In this document: piece after piece, positions 38,179 through 47,580 of the stretch | How positions within the stretch are numbered: position 1 is the stretch's first letter | Layout: every line of letters starts with the position of its first letter | Assembly: GCF_003254565.1 (NCBI RefSeq) | Contig: NZ_QJRI01000169.1 | Coordinates: 1-64,000, forward strand | Reading direction: 5' to 3' | DNA length: 64,000 nucleotides | Source: Flavobacterium nitrogenifigens | GTDB taxonomy: Bacteria; Bacteroidota; Bacteroidia; Flavobacteriales; Flavobacteriaceae | The notes under the pieces: generated by a model | Told to the model about the DNA's origin: nothing | Databases searched by the model: none | The model's input: only the letters and a program-made list of their open reading frames with translations | Translations under genes and position numbers: made by a program

Positions 38179-39030
38179 TTATAATATTGTGATACTAAAT
38201 TTTGCGCTGAAATCTTTGTTTTCATCCAGAATCAAAATTCCTTCTTTTTTGTATAAATCGCCTGTGTTTTCATCAGTATCAGAATAACCTAGCCAAGGTT
38301 CGATACAGATAAAAGGTGCATTTTCTTTTGTCCAGATTCCTAAACTTGGAAAGTCATTATAGCTTACTTTTACATATGGTTTTGAATTGTTAAGAATAGT
38401 CAATGATTTGGATTCTAATGTTTTAAATATTAAAGCATCATTTTTGAAAAGCTCATAATTTAAAGGAACTAAATTGTTTTTTGTTTCTAAAACTTTAGTC
38501 TTAGAAGAAATCAAATCGTTTTCAAGAAGATAATACTTTAAATTTTCTTCTTTTTCGAATTGAAAAGCATAATCTTCAAAATTGTCCGGAAGTGCGATTG
38601 CTGGATGTGCTCCAATTGAAAAAGGCATTTTTTCTTTTCCGTTATTTATTACTTTATATTCAAGTTCTAGTGCGTCTTCATTAAGCGTATAAATAAGCTG
38701 TAATTCAAATTCAAAAGGATATTTCTGCAATGTTTCTTCAGAAGATTTAAGAGAGAAGATGGCTTTGTTCTCCATTTTTTCAATCAATTCAAAATCCATG
38801 TCACGAGCAAAACCATGACGTGGAAGATGATATTCTTTTTCATTGATTGTGTAAGTGTTGTTTTTTAAAGTTCCTACAATTGGAAAAAGTACAGGAGAAT
38901 GCTTGCCCCAAAAAGCTGGATTGCCTTCCCATATATATTCGTTGTTTTGATTGTCTTTTATAGAAAATAATTCGGCTCCAGCATGTTTAATAGAAGCTTT
39001 TAATATAGAATTTGAAATAGTTGTAGTCAC
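38179..39030 (-). CDS. Aldose 1-epimerase family protein
   Basis: 283 residues. The beta-sandwich fold of mutarotases is shown by NNEYIWEGNPAFWGKHSPVLFPIVG, LPRHGFARD, FSIGAHPAI and CIEPWLGYSD. The catalytic H (in GAHPA) and E (in IEPW) are present. This subgroup (YeaD/LacX-like) interconverts sugar anomers; the sugar is unknown. Confidence 0.9.
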   Translation of the reverse strand: MTTTISNSILKASIKHAGAELFSIKDNQNNEYIWEGNPAFWGKHSPVLFPIVGTLKNNTYTINEKEYHLPRHGFARDMDFELIEKMENKAIFSLKSSEETLQKYPFEFELQLIYTLNEDALELEYKVINNGKEKMPFSIGAHPAIALPDNFEDYAFQFEKEENLKYYLLENDLISSKTKVLETKNNLVPLNYELFKNDALIFKTLESKSLTILNNSKPYVKVSYNDFPSLGIWTKENAPFICIEPWLGYSDTDENTGDLYKKEGILILDENKDFSAKFSITIL

Positions 39031-39215
39031 AATGTTGAGTCTAAAATGAATATTCTTTTGATAGATGTAAATATATTTTATAAAATTTAGTTTTTTAAGA
39101 AAATGGCTTAAATTATTTTATTGATAAAATTATGCTAAAATTAAATTTATGTTTTGAAATTTCTCTGTAAATAGCTTTTTTTTTCATTAATTTGCTACAT
39201 AAACAGCTAAAAAAT

Positions 39216-41486
39216 ATGAAAAAGCAATCTGCAAAAGCCATTTTAACCGCGGCTTTATTTTTTGGGATTTCTTCAGTTTGGGCGCAGCAAACTCCTTCAG
39301 CACCAACAGCAAATCCAGTAAACAATTACAATTATCATGATGCCTTTGGTCCTCATTTTTACACTAAAAATGCTACGTCAACTCGTGCTGCGAGCGGCGA
39401 GCCAGGAGTAGAATATTGGCAGAATAGAGCCGATTATCAGATTACGGCAAAATTAAACGGAACTACAAACGAGATTGTAGGGACAGATGAAATTACATAT
39501 ACTAATAATAGCCCTAATAAATTAGGATTTCTTTGGCTGAATTTAGATCAGAACTTATTTAAAGAAGATTCTAGAGGAAATGCTGTTGTGCCTTTAACAG
39601 GAAGCCGTAACGGAGCTCAAGGACAAGTTTTTGATGGTGGAAATAAAATTAAATCGGTTAAAGTAATTTCTGGAGGAAAAAACAAAACTGAAGTCGATGC
39701 TAAATATATAGTTACAGATACCAGAATGCAGATTTTCCTTCCTCAGGAATTGGCAGCAAAAGGAGGTTCTGTAAAGGTTAAAATCGAATTCTCTTTCATC
39801 TCGCCTTTTGAGGGGTCGGATAGAATGGGAGTTTTAGAAACTAAAAATGGAAAAATCTTTACAATTGCTCAGTGGTACCCACGCATGTGTGTGTATGATG
39901 ATGTAAGAGGATGGAATACAGCTCCTTATTTAGGTGCATCTGAGTTCTACTTAGAATATGGTGATTTTGATGTAAAATTAACTGTACCAGGAAATCACTT
40001 TGTAGTAGCTTCTGGTGAATTATTAAATGGCCAAGAAGTGCTTTCTGCAGATCATTTCAAAAAATATAAAGATGCCGCAAACAGTGATAAAACGGTAACA
40101 ATTCGTTCGGAGCAAGAAGTAAATTCAGCTTCAAATGCAAATGCAGGAACAGAAAAAACATGGCATTATAAAATCAAAAATGCGCGTGATTTCTCATGGG
40201 CATCATCTCCAGCTTTCATTTTAGATGGAGCAAAAATTAACCTTCCAAGTGGTAAAAAATCATTAGCATTATCTGCTTATCCTGTTGAAAGTGCAGGACA
40301 AGGTGCTTACGGGCGTTCTACAGAATATGTAAAAGCATCAATCGAACATTATTCAAAACAATGGTTTGAATATCCTTATCCAGCAGCTACAAACGTAGCC
40401 GGAAATGAGGGAGGAATGGAATATCCTGGAATTGTTTTCTGCGGATGGAAATCTAAAGGACAAGATCTTTGGGGTGTAACAGATCACGAATTTGGTCATA
40501 TTTGGTTCCCAATGATTGTGGGTTCAAACGAAAGACTATTTGCTTGGATGGATGAAGGATTTAATACTTTTATTAATTCATTAAGTACTGCTGCATTTAA
40601 CAATGGTGAGTATAAAGAAGAGCCGACAAATTTGCATGATATGGCAGAACCGTTTACTAGACCTGATTTAGAAACTATTATGAGCTCTCCTGATAATATG
40701 AAAGAGGCTAATATCGGTATGTTATGCTACTTTAAGCCAAGTGCAGGTTTAGTGATTTTAAGAGAGCAGATTTTAGGAAAAGAGCGTTTTGATACTGCTT
40801 TTAGAACTTATATTGAGCGTTGGGCATACAAACACCCGCAGCCTGATGATTTCTTTAGATCAATGGAAAATGTGGCAGGAGAAGACTTAAGCTGGTTTTG
40901 GAGAAGCTGGTACGTAAACAACTGGCGTTTCGATCAAGGCGTTAATTCTGTAAAATATGTAAAAAATGATCCAGCTAAAGGTGCTGTAATTACAGTTGAG
41001 AATTTTGATAAAATGCCAATGCCAATTGTTTTAGATGTGAAAACAAAAAGCGGAAAAGTGACTAGAGTTAATCTTCCAGTAGAAATCTGGCAAAGAAACA
41101 CTTCTTGGTCTTTCAAACACAATTCTACTGAAGAAATTGAAAGTATTACTTTAGATCCAGATAATGCTTTTCCAGATAATAATACGTCTAATAATGTTTG
41201 GACAGCAGGAAAGGGAAAAATAGAAAAAGATATTATTTTAGATCCTTTTGTTGGTAGCTATGTTACGTCAAAATCGCCTTTGACAATTGAATTGACCGAG
41301 AAAAATAGTGTTTTAAATGCAGAACTTCCAAACTATCCTAAATTTGCTTTGAAGCCTGTTGAAAACGAAAAAGATACTTTTGAATCATCAAGAGCTGGTT
41401 TAAAAATTAAATTTAATGATGCTAAAAACGGTTTCGATTTGATACTTTTAGGAAATGGTCAAGTAATACCTTTTACTAGAAAATAA
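39216..41486 (+). CDS. M1-family metallopeptidase, exported
   Basis: 756 residues from the ATG that starts the signal peptide [17 protein letters not shown], cleaved near VWAQ. The zinc site is HEFGH (H424, H428) with the third ligand E447 in WMDEGFN, the M1 spacing. The substrate-binding GxMEN motif is modified to GGMEYPG. A beta-rich N-terminal domain precedes the catalytic part and a further beta domain follows. It is probably a periplasmic or surface aminopeptidase. No type IX sorting domain is seen at the C-terminus. Confidence 0.92.
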   Translation: MKKQSAKAILTAALFFGISSVWAQQTPSAPTANPVNNYNYHDAFGPHFYTKNATSTRAASGEPGVEYWQNRADYQITAKLNGTTNEIVGTDEITYTNNSPNKLGFLWLNLDQNLFKEDSRGNAVVPLTGSRNGAQGQVFDGGNKIKSVKVISGGKNKTEVDAKYIVTDTRMQIFLPQELAAKGGSVKVKIEFSFISPFEGSDRMGVLETKNGKIFTIAQWYPRMCVYDDVRGWNTAPYLGASEFYLEYGDFDVKLTVPGNHFVVASGELLNGQEVLSADHFKKYKDAANSDKTVTIRSEQEVNSASNANAGTEKTWHYKIKNARDFSWASSPAFILDGAKINLPSGKKSLALSAYPVESAGQGAYGRSTEYVKASIEHYSKQWFEYPYPAATNVAGNEGGMEYPGIVFCGWKSKGQDLWGVTDHEFGHIWFPMIVGSNERLFAWMDEGFNTFINSLSTAAFNNGEYKEEPTNLHDMAEPFTRPDLETIMSSPDNMKEANIGMLCYFKPSAGLVILREQILGKERFDTAFRTYIERWAYKHPQPDDFFRSMENVAGEDLSWFWRSWYVNNWRFDQGVNSVKYVKNDPAKGAVITVENFDKMPMPIVLDVKTKSGKVTRVNLPVEIWQRNTSWSFKHNSTEEIESITLDPDNAFPDNNTSNNVWTAGKGKIEKDIILDPFVGSYVTSKSPLTIELTEKNSVLNAELPNYPKFALKPVENEKDTFESSRAGLKIKFNDAKNGFDLILLGNGQVIPFTRK

Positions 41487-41509
41487 TAGAATTAAAGCAA
41501 AAAAAACGT

Positions 41510-41546
41510 AAAGCCCGATGGTTATCTTAACTATCGGGCTTTCTTT
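41510..41546 (+). terminator. Intrinsic terminator of the M1 peptidase gene
   Basis: AAAGCCCGAT / ATCGGGCTTT, extended inward by GTTA / TAAC, and followed by a T-rich stretch. Confidence 0.85.
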
Positions 41547-41678
41547 TGTTTTTAAGTTTCAAGTTTATTCTGTTTAATTTTTGAAAATTAAAAACTCAGA
41601 ACCTCAGTAACTTAGAATCTTAGTAACTTCTAAAGATAACAAAACGCAAAAAAAATGTTAGAATTTTATTTTTTTGTT

Positions 41679-41706
41679 TTGTGAATAAAAAAATAATGTA
41701 CTTTTG
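41679..41706 (+). promoter_or_regulatory. Putative promoter of the arginine cluster
   Basis: TTG at 41679, a 17-nt spacer, then TACTTTTG at 41699-41706. The ATG of the leader peptide follows after 5 nt, so the transcript would be leaderless or nearly so. Confidence 0.65.
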
Positions 41707-41711
41707 CACCG

Positions 41712-41798
41712 ATGAATAAAATAAGTTTATATATAACTTCTTTGTCACGGACAAACTCACCGATTACTTCTCCCGAAGTACGGACACTATCTCTATAG
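41712..41798 (+). CDS. 28-codon arginine leader peptide
   Basis: It runs ATG to TAG, starting MNKISLYITSLSRTNSP. Arg13 and Arg24 are both encoded by CGG, which looks uncommon in the neighbouring genes, where AGA and CGT dominate by eye. It lies between the promoter and the first arginine genes. Each CGG codon sits at the foot of an RNA helix. A leader peptide sensing charged arginine tRNA is the simplest reading. The ORF is short, so protein expression is unproven. Confidence 0.55.
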   Translation: MNKISLYITSLSRTNSPITSPEVRTLSL

Positions 41799-41833
41799 TG
41801 TTCACTGAGTTTTATAGCCGTATATTTATTCAT
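41712..41833 (+). promoter_or_regulatory. Multi-helix leader RNA of the arginine cluster
   Basis: Four helices can form at once. The closing stem pairs ATGAATAAA (41712-41720) with TTTATTCAT (41825-41833). The second pairs ACGG plus AAACTCA (41747-41759) with TGAGTTT plus CCGT (41806-41821). Two internal hairpins are TACTTC / GAAGTA (41765-41780, loop TCCC) and GGACACTAT / ATAGTGTTC (41782-41803, loop CTCT). The leader start codon lies in the closing stem. There is no strong T-run, so the control may not be simple termination. Helices were found by eye. Confidence 0.5.
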
Positions 41834-41847
41834 ACCCATTTTTCATT

Positions 41848-42033
41848 TTGAAATCATATAATTTGTCCATTGGACAAACATATCCTAAAAGTATTTATTA
41901 TTTTGTGAATTTTCTTGATCAAGTTTTTGATTTTGAGAATGTTACTTCTATTTTGCTTAATTTTATTGGATTCAATTCTGGATTTCAAACGAATCAATAT
42001 GCTTTAATTTTTAACTCTAACTTCAATAATTGA
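41848..42033 (+). CDS. Small ORF before the arginine-cluster GNAT gene
   Basis: 61 codons from a TTG, with no ATG available in frame. It ends 1 base before the ATG of the GNAT gene, as an operon gene would. The composition (Phe, Asn, Ile rich; no Glu/Lys pattern) is unlike a typical globular protein, and I recognise no family. It may be a real small protein coupled to the GNAT gene, or open reading by chance in AT-rich DNA. Confidence 0.3.
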   Translation: MKSYNLSIGQTYPKSIYYFVNFLDQVFDFENVTSILLNFIGFNSGFQTNQYALIFNSNFNN

Positions 42034-42034
42034 A

Positions 42035-42670
42035 ATGAAGATCTCTATTGTTGTTACCCAGGAAGAACACTTCAAATACGCACAAGAAATCTGCGATACG
42101 ATAGAATCATCTGCCTTATTAAGAGGCACGGGGATTGCTAAAAGAACTCCTGAGTACATTCAGAAAAAAATGGCAAACGGTGATGCAATGATTGCTTTGG
42201 CTGACGGAAAGTTTGCAGGTTTTTGTTACATAGAAAGCTGGCAGCACGGAAAGTTTGTTGCGCATTCTGGGTTAATTGTACATCCAGATTATAGAAGTCA
42301 TGGTTTGGCCAAAAAGATAAAATCGAAGGTTTTTGAGTATTCTTTGAAAAGATTTCCAGACGCTAAAATATTTGGAATTACGACTGGTTTGGCGGTAATG
42401 AAAATTAACTCTGAATTAGGTTATAAACCAGTTCCGTTTTCAGAATTGACAACTGATCCAAGTTTCTGGGCAGGCTGCAAAACGTGTACAAACTATCCTA
42501 TTCTGCAAAGCAAAGAAAACAAAATGTGCCTTTGCACAGGAATGTTGTACGACCCAAAAGAAAAACAAAAAACACCGCCAAGACATCCTTTTAATGAGGC
42601 TGTTTTAAATAGACTTAGAAAAATAAAACAAGCTTTATTCTTAAATAAAATCTTGTCATTGTTTGTTTAA
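42035..42670 (+). CDS. GNAT acetyltransferase, probable first enzyme of arginine synthesis
   Basis: 211 residues. The GNAT core contains GDAMIALADGKFAGFCYIE, the acetyl-CoA loop HPDYRSHGLAKKIKSKVF and GLAVMKINSELGYKPV. The C-terminal part has a CxxC...CxC cluster (CKTCTNYP, MCLCTG) that could bind a metal. As the first structural gene of the arg cluster, it is the best candidate for acylating glutamate, since no ArgA or ArgJ is present here. That role is inferred from position. Confidence 0.82.
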   Translation: MKISIVVTQEEHFKYAQEICDTIESSALLRGTGIAKRTPEYIQKKMANGDAMIALADGKFAGFCYIESWQHGKFVAHSGLIVHPDYRSHGLAKKIKSKVFEYSLKRFPDAKIFGITTGLAVMKINSELGYKPVPFSELTTDPSFWAGCKTCTNYPILQSKENKMCLCTGMLYDPKEKQKTPPRHPFNEAVLNRLRKIKQALFLNKILSLFV

Positions 42671-42734
42671 GTCAAATGAATTAGAAAAAATCTCAAACTG
42701 CTACATACGAAAGTATTAGCCAAAATTATAAAAA

Positions 42735-43928
42735 ATGAAAAAAGTAGTATTAGCTTATAGCGGAGGATTAGATACCTCGTATTGTTTGAAATATTTAAAA
42801 AATGAAAAAGGATACGAAGTTCATACTGTTCTTGTTGACACAGGAGGATTTTCTGCTGAAGAATTAACAGCTATTGAAAAAAGAGCTTATGAGTTAGGAA
42901 GTGCACAACACGCCAACTTAACAATTTTAGATAAATATTACGATAAAGCTATCAAATACTTGATTTTCGGAAACGTATTAAAAAACAATACTTATCCATT
43001 ATCAGTAAGTGCTGAACGTGTTTTTCAGGCAATTGAAGCTATAAAATATGCGAAAAAAGTAGGAGCTACTGCTATTGCTCACGGAAGTACAGGTGCAGGA
43101 AACGACCAAATCCGTTTCGATTTGATTTTCCAAACTATCGCTCCGGAAATCGAAATTATTACTCCAATTAGAGATTTAAAACTTTCAAGACAGGAAGAAG
43201 TAGATTATTTGGCTCAAAACGGAGTTCACTATTCTTGGGAAAAAGCACAATATTCTATTAATAAAGGACTTTGGGGAACCAGCGTTGGAGGAAAAGAAAC
43301 ATTGACTTCAAGCCAACCATTGCCAAGTGAAGCGTATCCTTCGCAATTGCAAAAAGAAGGTGAAGAAAAAGTAACACTTCATTTTGAACAAGGAGAATTA
43401 GTTGGTTTAAACGGAAAAACAGATAAACCTTCAAATAATATTGTGGCTCTAGAAAAACTGGCAAGTGCTTACGCAATTGGTAGAGATATTCACGTCGGAG
43501 ATACGATTATTGGAATTAAAGGAAGAGTTGGTTTTGAAGCTGCTGCTCCATTAATTATTATCAAAGCGCACCATTTATTAGAGAAACATACTCTTGGAAA
43601 ATGGCAGCAATATTGGAAAGAGCAATTAGGAAACTGGTACGGAATGTTATTCCACGAAGGTCAGTTCTTGGATCCAGTTATGAGAAATATTGAAACTTTC
43701 TTGCAAGACACACAAAAAACAGTAAACGGAACGGTAACAGTTTCATTAAAACCATATCATTTCTCACTTGACGGAATCGAATCTGAAAATGATTTGATGA
43801 ACACAGGTTTCGGTCAGTACGGAGAAATGAATAATGCTTGGACATCTGACGATGCAAAAGGATTTATCAAGATTTTAGGAAATGCACAAAACATATTCTC
43901 ATCTGTAAACAAATTAGATCATGATTAA
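42735..43928 (+). CDS. argG: Argininosuccinate synthase
   Basis: 397 residues. The ATP pyrophosphatase loop AYSGGLDTSYCLKYL opens the protein. Further motifs are AHGSTGAGNDQIRFD and SINKGLWGTSVGGKE. It condenses citrulline with aspartate. It overlaps argC by 8 bases, so the two are coupled. Confidence 0.97.
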   Translation: MKKVVLAYSGGLDTSYCLKYLKNEKGYEVHTVLVDTGGFSAEELTAIEKRAYELGSAQHANLTILDKYYDKAIKYLIFGNVLKNNTYPLSVSAERVFQAIEAIKYAKKVGATAIAHGSTGAGNDQIRFDLIFQTIAPEIEIITPIRDLKLSRQEEVDYLAQNGVHYSWEKAQYSINKGLWGTSVGGKETLTSSQPLPSEAYPSQLQKEGEEKVTLHFEQGELVGLNGKTDKPSNNIVALEKLASAYAIGRDIHVGDTIIGIKGRVGFEAAAPLIIIKAHHLLEKHTLGKWQQYWKEQLGNWYGMLFHEGQFLDPVMRNIETFLQDTQKTVNGTVTVSLKPYHFSLDGIESENDLMNTGFGQYGEMNNAWTSDDAKGFIKILGNAQNIFSSVNKLDHD

Positions 43929-44898
43929 TGTCGGAATTATTGGTGGTTCGGGCTACACAGCCGGAGAACTCATCAGAATTTTAATGTATCATCCAAAAGT
44001 AAACATCGATTTTGTTTACAGTACAACAAACGCCGGGAAACCACTTTCTGTGGCACACCACGATTTGATGGGGGATATTGAAATGAATTTCACAGCTGAA
44101 ATCAATCCAAATGTGAATGTTGTTTTCTTGTGTTTAGGTCACGGAAAATCAATTTCATTTTTGAAAGAAAATCAGTTTGCGAGTCATACTAAAATCATCG
44201 ATTTAGGAAATGATTTCAGATTGAACAAAGATGCTCATTTCGAAGGAAAAGATTTTGTTTACGGTTTGCCTGAAATCAATAAAGCCGAAATAAAAAAGAC
44301 AAATTATATTGCCAATCCAGGTTGTTTTGCAACTGCTATTCAATTGGCATTATTGCCTTTAGCAAAACATAATTTGCTGAATAATGATGTTCATATTAAT
44401 GCAACAACTGGAAGTACAGGAGCAGGAGTGAGTCTTTCAGAAACTTCTCATTTCAGTTGGAGAAACAATAATATGTCACATTACAAAGCTTTTGAACACC
44501 AGCACTTAGGTGAGATTTCAGAAAGTCTGGTTCAGTTGCAGGAAGATTTTGACAGCGAATTGCTTTTTATTCCGAACAGAGGAGATTTTCCAAGAGGAAT
44601 TTTTGCAACGCTTTATACATTATGTGATGATAGTTTGGAGCAATTGGTTGCGAAATATGAAGAGTTCTATAAAAACGAACCTTTCGTAACTGTTACCACA
44701 ACCAACATCAACATGAAACAAGTGGTGCAAACGAATAAATGTATTATTAGTTTATTGAAAAAAGGAAACCGGGTTCTCATAACATCAATTATCGATAACT
44801 TAACCAAAGGTGCTTCTGGACAAGCGATTCAAAACATGAATTTAATGTTCGGATTAGAAGAAACCACAGGTTTACATTTGAAACCAAGCGGATTTTAG
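43921..44898 (+). CDS. argC: N-acyl-gamma-glutamyl-phosphate reductase
   Basis: 325 residues. The NADP fold is VGIIGGSGYTAGELIRIL. The catalytic cysteine is in ANPGCFATA (C135), and GSTGAGVSLSETSHFSWR is the usual substrate loop. It reduces acylglutamyl phosphate to the semialdehyde. It may act on acetylated or succinylated substrate (see the argF-like gene). Confidence 0.96.
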   Translation: MINVGIIGGSGYTAGELIRILMYHPKVNIDFVYSTTNAGKPLSVAHHDLMGDIEMNFTAEINPNVNVVFLCLGHGKSISFLKENQFASHTKIIDLGNDFRLNKDAHFEGKDFVYGLPEINKAEIKKTNYIANPGCFATAIQLALLPLAKHNLLNNDVHINATTGSTGAGVSLSETSHFSWRNNNMSHYKAFEHQHLGEISESLVQLQEDFDSELLFIPNRGDFPRGIFATLYTLCDDSLEQLVAKYEEFYKNEPFVTVTTTNINMKQVVQTNKCIISLLKKGNRVLITSIIDNLTKGASGQAIQNMNLMFGLEETTGLHLKPSGF

Positions 44899-44907
44899 AA
44901 AAAATTT

Positions 44908-44971
44908 GTTTCAGGTTTTAAGTTTCAAGTTTCACGTTCTCTAGCGTAACTTGAAACATGAGACCTGAAAC
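44908..44971. repeat. Imperfect inverted repeat in the argC-argD spacer
   Basis: Arms of 24 bases (44908-44931 and 44948-44971) with GTTTCAGGT and GTTTCAAGTT blocks match at most positions. It is made of AAGTTTCA-like words and contains a spurious ATG in frame with argD at 44958. Confidence 0.65.
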
Positions 44972-44987
44972 TTTAAACAAAAAACAC

Positions 44988-46127
44988 ATGAACTTATTCA
45001 ACGTTTACCCATTATACGACATAACTCCAGTAAAAGCAGTAGATTGTACAATTATTGACGACAAAGGAGTAGAATATTTAGATTTGTACAGCGGACATGG
45101 TGTGATTTCTATCGGACACACGCAACCGGATTATGTAGCAAAATTAAAGAATCAGATAGATAACTTAGGTTTTTATTCGAATGCTATTCAAAACCCTTTA
45201 CAGGTGGAATTGGCTCAGAAATTAGGAAAACTTTCTGGTCTTGAGGATTATGAATTGTTTTTATGCAGTTCTGGTGCTGAAGCCAACGAAAATGCTTTAA
45301 AATTAGCTTCTTTTCACAACGGAAAATCAAGAGTTGTGGCTTTTGATAATTCTTTTCACGGAAGAACTTCTGCTGCCGTTGCAGTTACAGATAACAAAAA
45401 AATCGTTGCACCAATTAATGCACAACAAGTAGTTACTTTTTTACCACTAAACCAAATTGAATTAGTTGAAGCTGAATTGGCTAAAGGAGATGTTACAGCT
45501 GTAATTATCGAAGGAATTCAAGGAGTTGGAGGTTTAGATCAAGGAACAACTGAGTTTTTTCAAGCTTTAGAAAAAGTATGTAAAAAACATGATGTTGTTT
45601 TGATTTTAGACGAAGTGCAGTCAGGATACGGAAGAAGTGGAAAATTCTTCGCTTTCCAACACCACGGAATCAATGCTGATATTATTTCGGTTGCCAAAGG
45701 AATGGGGAACGGTTTTCCAGTTGGCGGGATTTTAATTTCTCCAAAATTCGAAGCAAGTTTCGGATTATTAGGAACTACTTTCGGCGGAAGCCATTTGTCT
45801 TGTGCAGCAGGAATTGCAGTTTTAGATGTAATTGAAAAACTTGATTTACAGAAAAATGTAAATGAAGTTTATGAATATTTCTTAGAGAAAATCAAAGAAT
45901 TAGAAGGAATCAAACAAGTAAAAGGAAAAGGATTAATGCTCGGAGTTGAGTTTGATTTTGATGTAGCAGCTTTAAGAAAGAAATTAATCATCGAAAAGCA
46001 CATTTTTACAGGAAGTGCCAACAATAAAAATCTATTAAGAATTTTACCGCCTTTGACAGTGAAAAAAGCTGATATTGATACGTTTGTAAAAGCTTTAAAA
46101 GAAAGTTTAGAAGAATTAAAGAACTAA
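44988..46127 (+). CDS. argD: Acylornithine aminotransferase
   Basis: 379 residues from the ATG that starts NLFNVYPLYDITPV; the in-frame ATG 30 bases earlier lies in a repeat and is not used here. Class III PLP aminotransferase signs are LCSSGAEANENALKLA, FHGRTSAAVA, LILDEVQSGYGRSG and the PLP lysine in SVAKGMGNGFPVGG (K237). It makes acylornithine from the semialdehyde. Confidence 0.96.
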   Translation: MNLFNVYPLYDITPVKAVDCTIIDDKGVEYLDLYSGHGVISIGHTQPDYVAKLKNQIDNLGFYSNAIQNPLQVELAQKLGKLSGLEDYELFLCSSGAEANENALKLASFHNGKSRVVAFDNSFHGRTSAAVAVTDNKKIVAPINAQQVVTFLPLNQIELVEAELAKGDVTAVIIEGIQGVGGLDQGTTEFFQALEKVCKKHDVVLILDEVQSGYGRSGKFFAFQHHGINADIISVAKGMGNGFPVGGILISPKFEASFGLLGTTFGGSHLSCAAGIAVLDVIEKLDLQKNVNEVYEYFLEKIKELEGIKQVKGKGLMLGVEFDFDVAALRKKLIIEKHIFTGSANNKNLLRILPPLTVKKADIDTFVKALKESLEELKN

Positions 46128-46138
46128 TTCTCGTTACG

Positions 46139-46175
46139 TTAAACCTGACGGGTTTTAAAAACCCGTCAGGTTTAA
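46139..46175. repeat. Perfect palindrome in the argD-proA spacer
   Basis: Two 18-base arms around one central A; the core arm is AAACCTGACGGGTTTT. It starts 11 bases after the argD stop and could act as a weak terminator or RNA stabiliser inside the operon. It is related to the copy at 52122. Confidence 0.85.
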
Positions 46176-46228
46176 AATAAAGTTTCCGAAAAAGAAATAA
46201 CCAAAAAACAACCAACCCACTTGAAATT

Positions 46229-47422
46229 ATGAAACCATTATCAATTGAAACACGTAATGCGGTTTTGCGGACTATGGCAAAGCTGGTCGAGCAGGAGCGG
46301 AATCAGATAATCTTGACCAATCAAGAAGATTTATCAGATTACGACGGCTCAGATTTAGCGATGGAAGAACGCTTAAAAGTAGATGATAAAAAAGTCGATG
46401 AGATGATTTTATCATTAAATCAATTAGCTTCTCAGGAAGATCCCGTTGGTGTTGAGCGTTTTCATTTTACTCATGATAATGGAATAAAAGTGGTGAATAA
46501 AACCGCTGCTTTCGGAACGATTTTAATTATTTACGAATCCCGTCCAGACGTTACCATCGAAGCGGGCGGAATTGCTTTTAAATCCGGAAATAAGATTTTA
46601 TTAAAAGGAGGGAAAGAGTCTTTAAAATCGAATTTAAAAATCGTAAGTCTTTGGCACAAAGCTTTGGAAGAAAACGGAGTTTCAAAAGACTGGGTAGAAT
46701 ATCTGAATTATAACAGAACAGAAACACAGGCTTTTTTAGAAAAACCAACTCAAAAAGTCGATTTAATAGTTCCGAGAGGAGGAGAAAAACTTATTGAATT
46801 TGTAAAAGCACATGCGACTTGTCCCGTAATTGTAAGCGGACGAGGAAATAATTTTGTTTACGTTCATGAAAAAGCAGATACTGATTTGGCGTTAAAAGTA
46901 ATTTTAAATGCTAAAACATCTAAAATTTCGGCTTGTAATGCTTTGGATAAAGTTTTAATAGATTCTAAACTGCCCAATTTTGAAGGTTTCGCAGCGATGC
47001 TGATTGAAGAGTTAATAGAATCAAAAGTGGAGGTTATTGTAGATAAATCTTTAGAGTATTTCGAAAACACTAAAACAATCGAAAACGAAGATATTTGGTA
47101 CGAAGAATTTCTAGATTATAAAATCGTAATCGGAACCATCGATTCTCAGGAACATGCTATTGATAAGATCAATAAGTACTGCGGAGGACATTCTGCAGCA
47201 ATTATAACTAGAGATGATGAAGTTGCACAGCAGTTTATGGAATCGATCGATGCTGCGGCTGTTTATCAAAATGCATCAACCCGTTTCACAGACGGCGGAC
47301 AGTTTGGTTTAGGCGGAGAATTAGCCATAAGTACTGATAAACTCCATCAACGCGGTCCAATTGGTCTTCAACATCTCGTAACAAACAAATGGTATGTTTA
47401 CGGAGAAGGACAGATTAGGTAA
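46229..47422 (+). CDS. proA: Gamma-glutamyl phosphate reductase
   Basis: 397 residues, an aldehyde-dehydrogenase-type enzyme of proline synthesis. Visible signs are FGTILIIYESRPDVTIEAGG, KSGNKILLKGGKES, the catalytic cysteine in TSKISACNALDK (C236) and TRFTDGGQFGLGGELAIST. It works with proB, the next gene. Its place among arg genes fits the shared substrate glutamate. Confidence 0.96.
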   Translation: MKPLSIETRNAVLRTMAKLVEQERNQIILTNQEDLSDYDGSDLAMEERLKVDDKKVDEMILSLNQLASQEDPVGVERFHFTHDNGIKVVNKTAAFGTILIIYESRPDVTIEAGGIAFKSGNKILLKGGKESLKSNLKIVSLWHKALEENGVSKDWVEYLNYNRTETQAFLEKPTQKVDLIVPRGGEKLIEFVKAHATCPVIVSGRGNNFVYVHEKADTDLALKVILNAKTSKISACNALDKVLIDSKLPNFEGFAAMLIEELIESKVEVIVDKSLEYFENTKTIENEDIWYEEFLDYKIVIGTIDSQEHAIDKINKYCGGHSAAIITRDDEVAQQFMESIDAAAVYQNASTRFTDGGQFGLGGELAISTDKLHQRGPIGLQHLVTNKWYVYGEGQIR

Positions 47423-47540
47423 TTGAGATAATTAGATAATTAGTCAATTGAGATAATTTTAGATTGTGAATTTTTGATTTTTAGATTTTTGAATTTGATA
47501 TTCAATTGGAATTTGGAATTTAAATATTGGAATTTAATAT

Positions 47541-47572
47541 AAAAACTTAGTGCCTTAGCGCCTTTGTGGCAA
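47541..47572. repeat. Interspersed repeat before proB
   Basis: The block ending CTTAGCGCCTTTGTGGCAA is nearly identical to one at 50991-51024 before the M20 gene. It contributes a GTG in frame with proB at 47566 that is not taken as the start. The rest of the proA-proB spacer is AT-rich with short repeated words (GATAATTAG, TTGGAATTT). Confidence 0.7.
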
Positions 47573-47580
47573 ATAACAAG

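Noticed and set aside
39113-39325. Minus-strand ORF of 70 codons at the start of the M1 peptidase gene
   Set aside because: It is antisense to the signal peptide of a clear gene, with cysteine-rich low-complexity content and no recognisable family.
44958-44987. Upstream in-frame ATG for argD
   Set aside because: The codons fall within an inverted repeat made of CTGAAAC words, and the aminotransferase sequence begins at 44988.
47566-47580. GTG start for proB
   Set aside because: It lies in the CCTTTGTGGCAAA repeat. The ATG at 47581 gives the normal glutamate kinase N-terminus.
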